NCBI RefSeq assembly: GCF_041200145.1
Contig: NZ_CP165734.1
Span: 5,871,001 to 5,935,000 of the forward strand
Reading direction: 5' to 3'
Origin: Bradyrhizobium sp. LLZ17
GTDB lineage: Bacteria; Pseudomonadota; Alphaproteobacteria; Rhizobiales; Xanthobacteraceae
Length of the DNA stretch: 64,000 nt
Shown: positions 56,176 to 64,000 of the stretch, in pieces
Layout of the letters: every line of letters begins with the position of its first letter
Numbering within the stretch: the stretch's first letter is position 1
Translations under genes and position numbers: made by a program
Notes under the pieces: model-generated
The model's input: only the letters and a program-made list of their open reading frames with translations
What the model was told of the DNA's origin: nothing
The model's database searches: none

Positions 56176-59100
56176 TCAGGTCCCCAGCCCCAGCGCCTTC
56201 CATTCGCGCAGCGCCCTGGCGTCGCGCGGGGTGACGTCCGGGTATTCGGGGTCCTCGCCGACCGTCGGCGAAATCTTCCAGGAGCGCGCGCACTTGGTGC
56301 CGACCGCCTTCTCGACCACGACCGCGACACCCGGCACGGCATCAAGACGGAATGCATTCGCGGGCGCCTCGCCCTCGCGCACCTCGTAGTTCGAGGTGAT
56401 GCAGACCTCGGCCAGATCGATGTCGAACAGCGTCGCCAGCACATCGCGATCGGCGATATAGATCACCGGCGAGGCTTCGAGCGACGAACCAATGTTCTTG
56501 GCGGCGCGCTCGAGCTCGAGAGCTCCGGTGACGACGCGGCGAACGTCGCGAATGGTCTCCCATTTTGCCGCGAGCTTGTCGTCGCGGAGCTTTTCGAGAT
56601 CCTGCGGAAACTGCGTCCAGATGCACCGAGGGCTCGGCATCAGGCCGATACATCCGCCAGGCCTCCTCCGCGGTGAAGCTCAGGAACGGGGCCAGCCATT
56701 TCAGGATCGCGTTGCAGAGCAGGTCGATCGTGGTCAGCGCCGCTTTGCGCGTGAGCGACGATGGCGGATCGCAATACAGCGTGTCCTTGCGGATGTCGAA
56801 ATAGAACGCCGACAGCTCGCTGTTCAGGAATGCCGACAGGGTCGCCACGACGCTCTTGAAGTCGAACGTCTCGTACGCCTTGCGGATGATTTCGGCGCGG
56901 ACCGCGAGCTCGTGCAGCATCAGCCGCTCGAGCTCGGGCATCTCGGCGGGCGCGACCGCCTCGGTCGGCTTGTAGTGATGCAACGTGCCGAGCATCCAGC
57001 GCACGGTGTTTCGCAGCTTGCGATAGGTCTCGACCGTGTTCTTCAGGATCTCGGGGCCGATGCGCTGGTCGTCGGTGTAGTCGCAGGACGCGACCCAGAG
57101 CCTCAGAATATCGGCGCCGGATTCCTTGATGACGGACTGCGGCTCGATAGTGTTGCCGAGCGACTTCGACATCTTGCGGCCGTCTTCGGCCTGGGTGAAG
57201 CCGTGGGTCAGCACGACGTCGTAGGGCGCACGTCCGCGTGTGCCGCAGCTCTCCAGCAGCGAAGAGTGGAACCAGCCACGATGCTGGTCCGAGCCTTCGA
57301 GATACATCACCGTGTCGGTGCCGCCATCGACCTTGCGCTTGATGCCGGCGAGGCCCGGGAATTGAATGGGATCTTCGAGCACGAAGGCATGGGTCGAGCC
57401 GGAATCGAACCAGACGTCGAGGATGTCGTCGACCTTCTGCCAGTCCTCGTTGGCACGCGAACCGAGGAAGCGCTCGCGTGCGCCCAGCGCGTACCAGGCG
57501 TCGGCGCCTTCTTTCGCGAAGGCATCGCCGATGCGGGTGTTGACGGCTTCGTCCTGGAGGATTTCGGCCGAGCCGTCGCCCTTCTCGCGTACGAAGACCG
57601 CGATCGGCACGCCCCAGGCGCGCTGGCGCGAGATCACCCAGTCGGGGCGCGATTCGATCATGCCGTTGATGCGGTTCTCGCCGGATGGCGGCACCCATTG
57701 CGTCACCGAGATGGCGTGCAGCGCGCGGGCGCGCAGCGTGTCGCCGCTCTTCGCCTTATCGTTGGCTGCGATGTCCATAGCCCTGGGCATGCCCGGGGCG
57801 TCCACAATGGGTTTATCCATCGCGATGAACCATTGCGGCGTGTTGCGGAAAATCACCGGCTTCTTGGAGCGCCAGGAGTGTGGGTATTGATGCTTGAGCC
57901 GGCCGCGCGCGAGCAGCATGCCTCTTTCGACAAGCGCCTTGATCACGGCCTCGTTGGCTTCGCCCTTCTCGCCCTTGTCGGTGATGACGCGCTTGCCAGT
58001 GAAGCCAGGCGCATGATCCGTATAGGCGCCATTTTCGTCGACCGTGTAGGGGATGGCCGTGTTGATGCCGCGCGCATCGAGATCGCGCGCATGCGCCGTC
58101 CAGACGTCGAAGTCCTCGCGGCCATGGCTGGGCGCAGTGTGCACGAAGCCGGTGCCGGTGTCGTCGGTGACGTGGTCGCCTGGCAGGAGCGGCACGACGA
58201 ACTCGTAGCCTCCATCCAGGCCCTCGAGGGGATGGGCGCATTCGATCGCGTCCATGGTGTCGCCGGGGATGTCGCGAACTTTCTCGAACGCCGTTACGCG
58301 CGCCTGCTTGAAGATCTCTTCGGCGAGCGCATCGGCAAGGATCAGGAGATCGCCGCTCTTGGTCCAATTGTCGGCCGGCGCATCTGTCACCTTATAGAGG
58401 CCGTAGCCGATCTTGGGCGAGAACGAGATGGCGCGGTTGCCGGGCAGCGTCCAGGGCGTGGTGGTCCAGATCACGACGCTTGCGGAGGCGAGCGCGCCAT
58501 GGGCAGGCGACGTGACCGGAAACTTCACCCATACCATATCGGAGGTGTAGTCCTCGTATTCGACCTCGGCTTCGGCCAGCGCGGTCTTCTCGACCACGCT
58601 CCACATCACCGGCTTGGAGCCACGATAGAGCGTGCCGTTGGCGGCGAACTTCATCAGCTCGCGCGCGATCTGCGCCTCGGCCGGATAGTTCATGGTGGCG
58701 TAGGGATGGTCCCAGTCGCCGATCACGCCGAGGCGCTTGAACTCCTCGCGCTGCACGTTGAGCCAGTGCGTGGCATAGGCGCGGCATTCCTTGCGGAAAT
58801 CGATCATCGCGGCGCTGTCGCGGAAGTCGGGCTTCTGCTTGCCTTTCTTGCGATAGTGCTCCTCCTCGACCTTCCACTCGATCGGAAGGCCATGGCAATC
58901 CCAGCCCGGAACGTAGTTGGAATCGAAGCCGAGCATCTGCTGGCTCTTGGTGACGAGATCCTTGAGGATCTTGTTCAGCGCCGTGCCGATGTGGATGTTG
59001 CCGTTGGCGTAGGGCGGCCCGTCATGCAGCACGAACTTGCCGCGGCCCTTCGCGCTCTCGCGCAGCTTCTCGTACAGGCCGATCTCGTACCAGCGCTTGA

Positions 59101-59221
59101 GGATCTCGGGCTCGCGCTGCGGCAGGCCGGCGCGCATCGGGAATTCGGTCTGCGGCAGGAACAGGGTTTTGGAATAGTCTTTGGCGTCAGACTTTGGGGA
59201 CTTTTGCGGCTTTTCGGACAT
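56176..59221 (-). pseudogene. ileS: isoleucyl-tRNA synthetase IleS, frame broken near the 3' end
   Basis: Class I synthetase charging tRNA-Ile. HIGH-type signature [10 protein letters not shown] and KMSKS (KMSKSLGNT) are present, as are the editing domain (about 200-400) and anticodon-binding region. The frame from ATG 59221 is continuous to [12 protein letters not shown], then the C-terminal 150 residues ([16 protein letters not shown]...GLGT) lie in another frame. One extra base near 56617 explains it; repaired length about 1014 residues. IleS is essential, so an error in the sequence is more likely than inactivation. Confidence 0.93.
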
Positions 59222-59472
59222 GGGGCTGACTGGCTCGGAAGGGCGCGGGAACAGATGGCGATGCGGAATCGCGGGTGAAACGACCAAATCCCGGTCTTGC
59301 GCCGAGCCGAAAGCTCAGGCGGAAGCCGGGCCGCTAATCCCTATGATGCGCCGCGCAAACATGGGCTCTCCATAGCAGCCGGGCGGCGGAAGCGCAAAGG
59401 GTGAGATACCGGCCGGGTGCAGTTGCGGTTTTCTTCAAAGAGGCTAATTTATTGAAGCAAGGAGAGAATTTC

Positions 59473-59820
59473 ATGAATGCCGCGCCGCTTGCCGAGGTTC
59501 TGGAAGAGCTGAAGGAGCTACGGAGACATGGAGGAGCCGATAACGAGGTGCTCTCCAAGGCCGAGCAGCGTCTGCGAGCGTTTTCGCTCGAGATGGTCTC
59601 TGCGGTGGGCGGTTCGGAACGTGAGGCACTGGTCCGGATGCTCGATATCAGCACGCTCGCGGCCCGCGTGTTCGGTGACGCGGAAAGAGCCGAAGCCTGG
59701 CTCACCCGGCCAAATACCTCTCTCTCGCGGCAAAGGCCACTCGATCTGGTGAGGGACGAGCTTGGCACCGCGGTCGTCCGCGAAATGCTTGAGCAGATCG
59801 ATCACGGAATCTTTGCCTGA
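59473..59820 (+). CDS. Xre/MbcA/ParS-type antitoxin
   Basis: A 115-residue protein, ATG at 59473 after GGAGAGAA. The C-terminal half matches the MbcA/ParS/Xre antitoxin toxin-binding domain: RVFGDAERAEAWLTRPNTSLSRQRPLDLV. It lies 9 bases upstream of a RES-domain gene, the standard order of Xre-RES toxin-antitoxin loci. It neutralises the toxin and probably represses its own promoter. Confidence 0.88.
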   Translation: MNAAPLAEVLEELKELRRHGGADNEVLSKAEQRLRAFSLEMVSAVGGSEREALVRMLDISTLAARVFGDAERAEAWLTRPNTSLSRQRPLDLVRDELGTAVVREMLEQIDHGIFA

Positions 59821-59829
59821 GCCCGCCAG

Positions 59830-60278
59830 ATGGAGCTCTGGCGAATTTCGAACTACGTCGATCTTTCCGGAGTCGGCGGTCTGAGGGCTGGGGGCAGATG
59901 GCATTCGCAGGGGAGGCGGATCGTCTATCTCGCCGATCATCCGTCAAGCGCATTGCTGGAAATGCTGGTCCACATGGACCGCGATCTCATCCCGCCGACC
60001 TACCAATTGCTGCGTATCGCGATTCCCGACGATATTGTCGTTGAGATCGCCGGGCCGGAATGGCCACCGGATTGGCGGACCCAGATGATGGTCAGCCGTG
60101 AGGTCGGGGATCGATGGCTTGATCGCTCAACGAGTGCGCTCCTGCAGGTGCCCTCTGCCATAAGCGAGCGGGGGCCAACTTTCTCCTGAACCCTGCACAT
60201 CCGGAGGTCGCGCGCATCACGGTCGCGGAGGTGATCCAGGCGCCGTTCGATCCGCGGCTCATTGCCCGGTCCGATTGA
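59830..60278 (+). pseudogene. RES-domain toxin, frame broken by one base
   Basis: NAD+-degrading toxin family (RES). It starts MELWRISNYVDLSGVGGLRA with the conserved Arg near the start, then AGGRWHSQGRRIVYLADHPSSALLE, in the first frame. After VPSAI the C-terminus (ANFLLNPAHPEVARITVAEV...PFDPRLIARSD) continues in another frame. The break is in the run of five G at 60170-60174; one more G gives a 149-residue protein, normal for RES toxins. If the break is real the toxin is truncated after the core. Confidence 0.85.
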
Positions 60279-61250
60279 TCAATCGACCGTCCCGAGCCTC
60301 GGAAACGCATCCGGCGCGGCGGTCAGGATGGCGCGGGCGCGGGCGGAATCGTCGTCCATCTGGCGGATCAGGGCCTCCAGGCTGTCGAATTTCAGCTCCT
60401 CGCGGATGAAGCCGATGAAGGCGCAGTCGAGCGCCTGGCCGTAGAGGTCGCCTTTGAAGTCGAACAGGAAGATTTCCAGCAGCGGTGCGCCATTGTCAAA
60501 GGTCGGGCGGCGGCCGAAGCTTGCCACGCCATCCAGCCGCTCGGCGCCGTGGCCGACCCGCACCGCATAGATGCCGTGCTTTAGGCCGCAATTGGCATCG
60601 AGGCGGATGTTGGCGGTGGGATAGCCGAGATCGCGGCCGCGCTTCTCGCCGTGGATCACCTCGCCGGTGATGAACCAGGGGCCGCCGAGCATGGTGGTGG
60701 CTTCCTCGAGCTGGCCTTCCGCAAGCGCGATCCGGATGGCGCTGGAGGAAACCGGCCGCTCGTCGAAGTCGATATGCGGCTGCACGTCGACCTCGATGCC
60801 GAGCCGGGGGGCCTCGTTGACCAGGAGGCTCGGCGAGCCGACCCGGCCTTTGCCGAAATGGAAGTCGTAGCCGACCGCGATGCCGCTCACGCCGAGGCGC
60901 CCGATCAGGTCATGGTGAATGAAATCTTGCGCGGTGGTCCCGGCACGGGCCTTGTCGAAGGTCATGACGACGGCGCCGGCAAGTCCGGTGCCGGCCAGCA
61001 GGCGCAGCTTGGCCCGCTCGTCCGTCAGGCGGAATTGCGGGGTGTTCGGGCTGAAAAACCGGCGCGGATGCGGCTCGAAGGTCAACGCCAGCGCCGGGCG
61101 GCCTTGGGCCCGTCCCATCTCCAGGGCCGCCGCAATCACCGCCCGGTGGCCGAGATGGACGCCGTCGAAATTGCCCATGGCGACGACAGCGCCCCTGGGA
61201 ATCGCGGAAACCGGCGTGATGTCGCGGATAACGGTAAAATGCTGGACCAT
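60279..61250 (-). CDS. ribF: bifunctional riboflavin kinase / FAD synthetase RibF
   Basis: A 323-residue enzyme making FMN then FAD. N-terminal nucleotidyltransferase with GNFDGVHLGH and FDERPVSSSAIR; C-terminal kinase with the GYPTANI signature. Standard length. ATG at 61250. Its stop is adjacent to the RES gene end on the other strand. Confidence 0.95.
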   Translation of the reverse strand: MVQHFTVIRDITPVSAIPRGAVVAMGNFDGVHLGHRAVIAAALEMGRAQGRPALALTFEPHPRRFFSPNTPQFRLTDERAKLRLLAGTGLAGAVVMTFDKARAGTTAQDFIHHDLIGRLGVSGIAVGYDFHFGKGRVGSPSLLVNEAPRLGIEVDVQPHIDFDERPVSSSAIRIALAEGQLEEATTMLGGPWFITGEVIHGEKRGRDLGYPTANIRLDANCGLKHGIYAVRVGHGAERLDGVASFGRRPTFDNGAPLLEIFLFDFKGDLYGQALDCAFIGFIREELKFDSLEALIRQMDDDSARARAILTAAPDAFPRLGTVD

Positions 61251-61477
61251 CAGGGGAATTCTCGAACCGGCGGGACCGGCCGGGACGGTGGCTTGACCCG
61301 CCCGATGAAGTCAAGCGGGCGGATGCGACCGCTTGAACCCGATTTCAATTCTTCTGGAACGCCCCAGTTAACGCGCTGTTTAACGCCTTGGTGCTAGTTC
61401 TTGAGGCGTGGAACCGCGGGCTACGGCCCGGCAGGTCCATTCGTAATAAATCCTGGGTTTGCGTTGGGGGAGTCGAG

Positions 61478-61873
61478 ATGGCGGTTGATTTGTCGATGTC
61501 GGTTCTGGTGGTTGACGATTACAGCACCATGATCCGTATCATCAGGAATCTCCTGAAGCAGCTTGGCTTCGAGAACATCGATGATGCCAGCGACGGTTCG
61601 GCAGCGCTGAACAAGATGCGCGGCAAGAAGTACGGGCTCGTGATCTCCGACTGGAACATGGAGCCGATGACGGGGTACGACCTGCTGCGCGAAGTACGTG
61701 CGGATCCCAACCTCGCCACCACGCCCTTCATCATGATCACGGCGGAATCCAAGACCGAGAACGTGATCGCGGCCAAAAAGGCCGGCGTGAACAATTACAT
61801 CGTCAAGCCGTTCAATGCAGCGACGCTGAAGACCAAGATCGAGGCGGTCTTCCCGGACATGGCGAGCGCGTAA
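61478..61873 (+). CDS. cheY: CheY-like single-domain response regulator
   Basis: A 131-residue receiver domain only. ATG at 61478 after GGGGGAG. Acid pocket Asp13-Asp14, phospho-acceptor Asp58 in VISDWNM, Thr88 and Lys110 are all present. Such orphan receivers serve flagellar motors or other kinases. It stands alone with a terminator after it; the CheZ-like phosphatase at 7937 is a possible but unlinked partner. Confidence 0.93.
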   Translation: MAVDLSMSVLVVDDYSTMIRIIRNLLKQLGFENIDDASDGSAALNKMRGKKYGLVISDWNMEPMTGYDLLREVRADPNLATTPFIMITAESKTENVIAAKKAGVNNYIVKPFNAATLKTKIEAVFPDMASA

Positions 61874-61901
61874 GCGCGATTAAATCATCAGGTCAATCTG
61901 C

Positions 61902-61929
61902 AAGGCCCGGGGCGTGAGTCCCGGGCCTT
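61902..61929 (+). terminator. hairpin terminator between cheY and the HAD gene
   Basis: Perfect 10-base stem AAGGCCCGGG/CCCGGGCCTT (61902-61911, 61920-61929) with an 8-base loop, between two convergent genes. The T-run is short. Confidence 0.7.
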
Positions 61930-61965
61930 CTGCATTGCTGCCCCGTTGCTCTGGAACGACAGAGG

Positions 61966-62820
61966 TCACCACTTCAGTTCGCGCATCAGCGCCTTCGGCG
62001 GATGGCCGAACAATTCCATGACCGATGCCGGGTCAAGCTGGTCGAGGCCCTCGAACTCCTCGGAATGGATACCGCGGGTGACGAACAGGCAGTCGATGCC
62101 GAATTCGCGCGCGCCGGTCAAGTCGGTGCGGACGGAATCGCCGATCGCCAGCACGCGTCGGCGGTCGATCTCGTGACCCTGGCGTTCGCCGGCGAGCGCC
62201 ATCGCACGCTCGTAGATCGGCCGGTGCGGCTTGCCGTAGAAGATCACGTCGCCGCCGAGCTCGCGATAGAGCTCAGCGATCGCGCCGGCGCAATAGATCA
62301 GCCGGTCCCCGCGCTCCACCACGATGTCGGGGTTGGCGCAGACCAGCGTCAGTCTGCGCTCGCGCGCCTGCAGCAACATGCCGCGATAGTCTTCCGCCGT
62401 CTCCGTCTCGTCGTCATAGAGACCGGTGCAGACGATGTAGTCGGCCTCTTCCAGCGGTGCGAGCACCGGGTCGAGACCACGATAGATCGAGTTGTCGCGC
62501 TCCGGGCCGAGCCAGAACATTTTCCGGCCAGGATGGTCGGCGACGTAGAGCCGCGTCAGGTCACCGGAGGAGACGATCGCGTCATAGGTCTCGTCGGCGA
62601 CGCCGAGCTTGCGCAGCTGCCGCTGCACCGAGTCGGCCGGGCGCGGCGCGTTGGTGATCAGGATCACCGTACCGCCGCGGCTGCGATAGGTGTGCAGCGC
62701 CTCGCAGGCCTCTGGAAAGGATTCCAGGCCGTTATGCACCACGCCCCAGATGTCGCTGAGCACGACGTCGACGCTACCCACGAGCTCGCGCAGGCTTTCG
62801 GCGAAATGCAGCGCGGTCAT
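61966..62820 (-). CDS. TIGR01459-family HAD-type phosphatase
   Basis: A 284-residue cytoplasmic HAD hydrolase of the NagD-like (IIA) class. Motif I VVLSDIWGVVHNG, motif II ITNAPRP, and motif III/IV IGDSVRTDLTGA. The substrate of this rhizobial subfamily (TIGR01459) is unknown. ATG at 62820. It ends close to the cheY terminator. Confidence 0.9.
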   Translation of the reverse strand: MTALHFAESLRELVGSVDVVLSDIWGVVHNGLESFPEACEALHTYRSRGGTVILITNAPRPADSVQRQLRKLGVADETYDAIVSSGDLTRLYVADHPGRKMFWLGPERDNSIYRGLDPVLAPLEEADYIVCTGLYDDETETAEDYRGMLLQARERRLTLVCANPDIVVERGDRLIYCAGAIAELYRELGGDVIFYGKPHRPIYERAMALAGERQGHEIDRRRVLAIGDSVRTDLTGAREFGIDCLFVTRGIHSEEFEGLDQLDPASVMELFGHPPKALMRELKW

Positions 62821-62835
62821 GATGCGCGCGGCCGA

Positions 62836-64000
62836 TCAGACGCGGCGCGCGAGCGCCGCGTTGCCCGTGATGCGCGGTGGGGAAGACGCGGTAGAGCTCG
62901 CGCCCGAGGGTGTGCCGGAGCCATTGGGTCCCTGAGTGTCCTGCGCCTGGGTCGGCGAGGTCCCGCCGGTAGCAGATGCCCCCTCCGGCCGCAATGGCCG
63001 GGGAGGCGCGAACAGAAAGCCCTGGCCGAACCGGACGTCAAAGTCGAGCAGATCGACCACGGCGCGCTCGCCCTCGATCCGTTCCGCGATCAGGTCGATG
63101 CCGAAGCGACCGAGCAGGTCGGACAGATCTGACGGGTGAATGTCGGAGGTCGATGCCTGCCTCGGATCGAGCAGGAGGGAGGCCGGCACCTTGATGAAGC
63201 GCACGCCGCGATCGGCGAGCTCGCGCGGCTCGATGCGCAGGTCCGTGACGTGGTCCATCGAGAAGCGGAAGCCGCGCTGCGCGAGCGCGGCAAGATTCTC
63301 GGTCTCGGCCGGGCCAAGATTGCGGAAGGTGGACTGCTTGAACTCCAGCACCAGCGACGGCGCCAACGCCCGGTTGGCTTCGAGGAAGTCCAGGCATTGC
63401 GCGAACGTGGTTGAGTTGCCGAGCGTGGAGGCCGCGACGTTGCAGAACACGCCGACATCCTTGTTGCGCACCATCAGGCGGCGCAGCACCTGCACACAGC
63501 GCAGCATCACCATGTTGTCGACGCGCCCGATCAGGCCGGAGGCTTCGGCGACGCTGATGAACTCCTCGGCGGCGATCAGCTGGTCGCGCTCGTCGCGCAC
63601 CCGCGTCACCGCCTCGTAGAACCGCACCTTGCGCTGCGGCAGCGTCACCATCGGCTGGAGGAAGATGTCGATGCGGTTTTCGTCAATGGCATTGCGCAGC
63701 GTGGCCAGCATCTGGGTCGGGTTGCGTGCGCCGGCGGCCTGGATCATCGGTGTGGGCGCGGGCCGCGGCGCCGCCGGGAGCGGGGGCGGTGCAACCGGGC
63801 GTTCCTCGGGCATTGCGATCAGATCAACCGGCCCCTTCGGTTCCTGCTTTGCGGCCGCAGCCGGGGCAGGAGAAGTGGCAGGAGAGGGTGTCCCATCCGC
63901 CAGCAGATCCTCATGGACCGACACGGTGGCGGCGAGCTGCCGGACCAACCCGCTGAGCTCGTTGATCTCACCGACCACCGACTGGATGCGGTCGGAGTTG
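62836..64000 (-). CDS. EAL-domain protein with degenerate catalytic motifs, partial
   Basis: The 5' end is beyond the right edge; 388 codons are seen. A coiled-coil-like start, a Pro/Ala-rich linker, an EAL-type domain (from about NPTQMLATLRNAIDENRIDIFLQP), and a Ser/Thr/Gly-rich tail ending ARRV. The EAL motif is EAV, NLSA is NVAA, and the metal DDFG region is MDHV, so c-di-GMP hydrolysis is unlikely; the Lys in IKVPA and Glu in IAERIE remain. It may be a c-di-GMP sensor. Confidence 0.88.
   Translation of the reverse strand, partial: NSDRIQSVVGEINELSGLVRQLAATVSVHEDLLADGTPSPATSPAPAAAAKQEPKGPVDLIAMPEERPVAPPPLPAAPRPAPTPMIQAAGARNPTQMLATLRNAIDENRIDIFLQPMVTLPQRKVRFYEAVTRVRDERDQLIAAEEFISVAEASGLIGRVDNMVMLRCVQVLRRLMVRNKDVGVFCNVAASTLGNSTTFAQCLDFLEANRALAPSLVLEFKQSTFRNLGPAETENLAALAQRGFRFSMDHVTDLRIEPRELADRGVRFIKVPASLLLDPRQASTSDIHPSDLSDLLGRFGIDLIAERIEGERAVVDLLDFDVRFGQGFLFAPPRPLRPEGASATGGTSPTQAQDTQGPNGSGTPSGASSTASSPPRITGNAALARRV

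Noticed and set aside
56492..59278. 928-codon open frame on the plus strand opposite ileS
   Set aside because: Shadow frame; the translation has no domain and ileS motifs are clear on the minus strand.

Overview
The window looks like chromosome of a Bradyrhizobium-type alphaproteobacterium (Nitrobacteraceae). The reasons are high G+C and strong third-position bias, HisG paired with HisZ, small families common in this group (DUF2076, DUF4170, DUF2093, DUF6101, TIGR01459 HAD), and several families of short palindromic intergenic repeats that I recall as abundant in bradyrhizobial genomes. No rRNA, CRISPR array, transposase or integrase was seen.

Layout. 1-3.2 kb: a CitMHS transporter and an AtuA-like gene, divergent from a LysR regulator. 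3.3-7.0 kb: an exported protein of unknown function and a groES-groEL operon with a sigma70 promoter, a CIRCE operator, an intergenic hairpin and a terminator. 7.1-11 kb: a lipoprotein, a CheZ-like phosphatase, an L,D-transpeptidase and a DUF2076 protein. 11-15.1 kb: a GT2 glycosyltransferase with a ChbG/HpnK-like deacetylase, then hisZ-hisG. 15.4-20.9 kb: a sugar ABC importer with a DUF1349 protein and a divergent GntR regulator. 21-24 kb: rsmE, an exported protein, ubiA, DUF6101. 24.4-30 kb: an operon ending in lipid A/Kdo genes (pmbA, phosphatase, DUF4170, acyltransferase, waaA, lpxK). 30-36.5 kb: DUF2093, a dienelactone-hydrolase-like protein, xseA, an alpha/beta hydrolase, and a membrane protein with a winged-helix regulator, separated by repeat-rich spacers.

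36.6-44 kb is an accessory island inserted before purD. It is visibly more A+T-rich and gene-poor. It holds a truncated gene, an operator or iteron array ahead of a helix-turn-helix gene, a complete tRNA cloverleaf with a 42-nt anticodon loop, two REPIN-like palindromes around a membrane protein, unknown proteins, a DUF4365 nuclease-like protein, and a single-chain restriction-methylation protein.

44.3-64 kb returns to core genome: purD, a dehalogenase with every known fluoroacetate-dehalogenase active-site residue, tadA, an RluB-type pseudouridine synthase with a very long disordered N-terminus, rsmD, mutL, arfB, two M16 peptidase genes, lspA, ileS, an Xre-RES toxin-antitoxin pair, ribF, a CheY, a HAD phosphatase, and a degenerate EAL protein running off the right edge.

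A cross-cutting observation: at least eight reading frames, including ubiA, lspA and ileS, are broken by single-base indels, mostly in homopolymers. Each is restored to a family-appropriate length by one base (two in the methylase). Sequencing error is the simplest explanation, so these genes are described as they would read when repaired.
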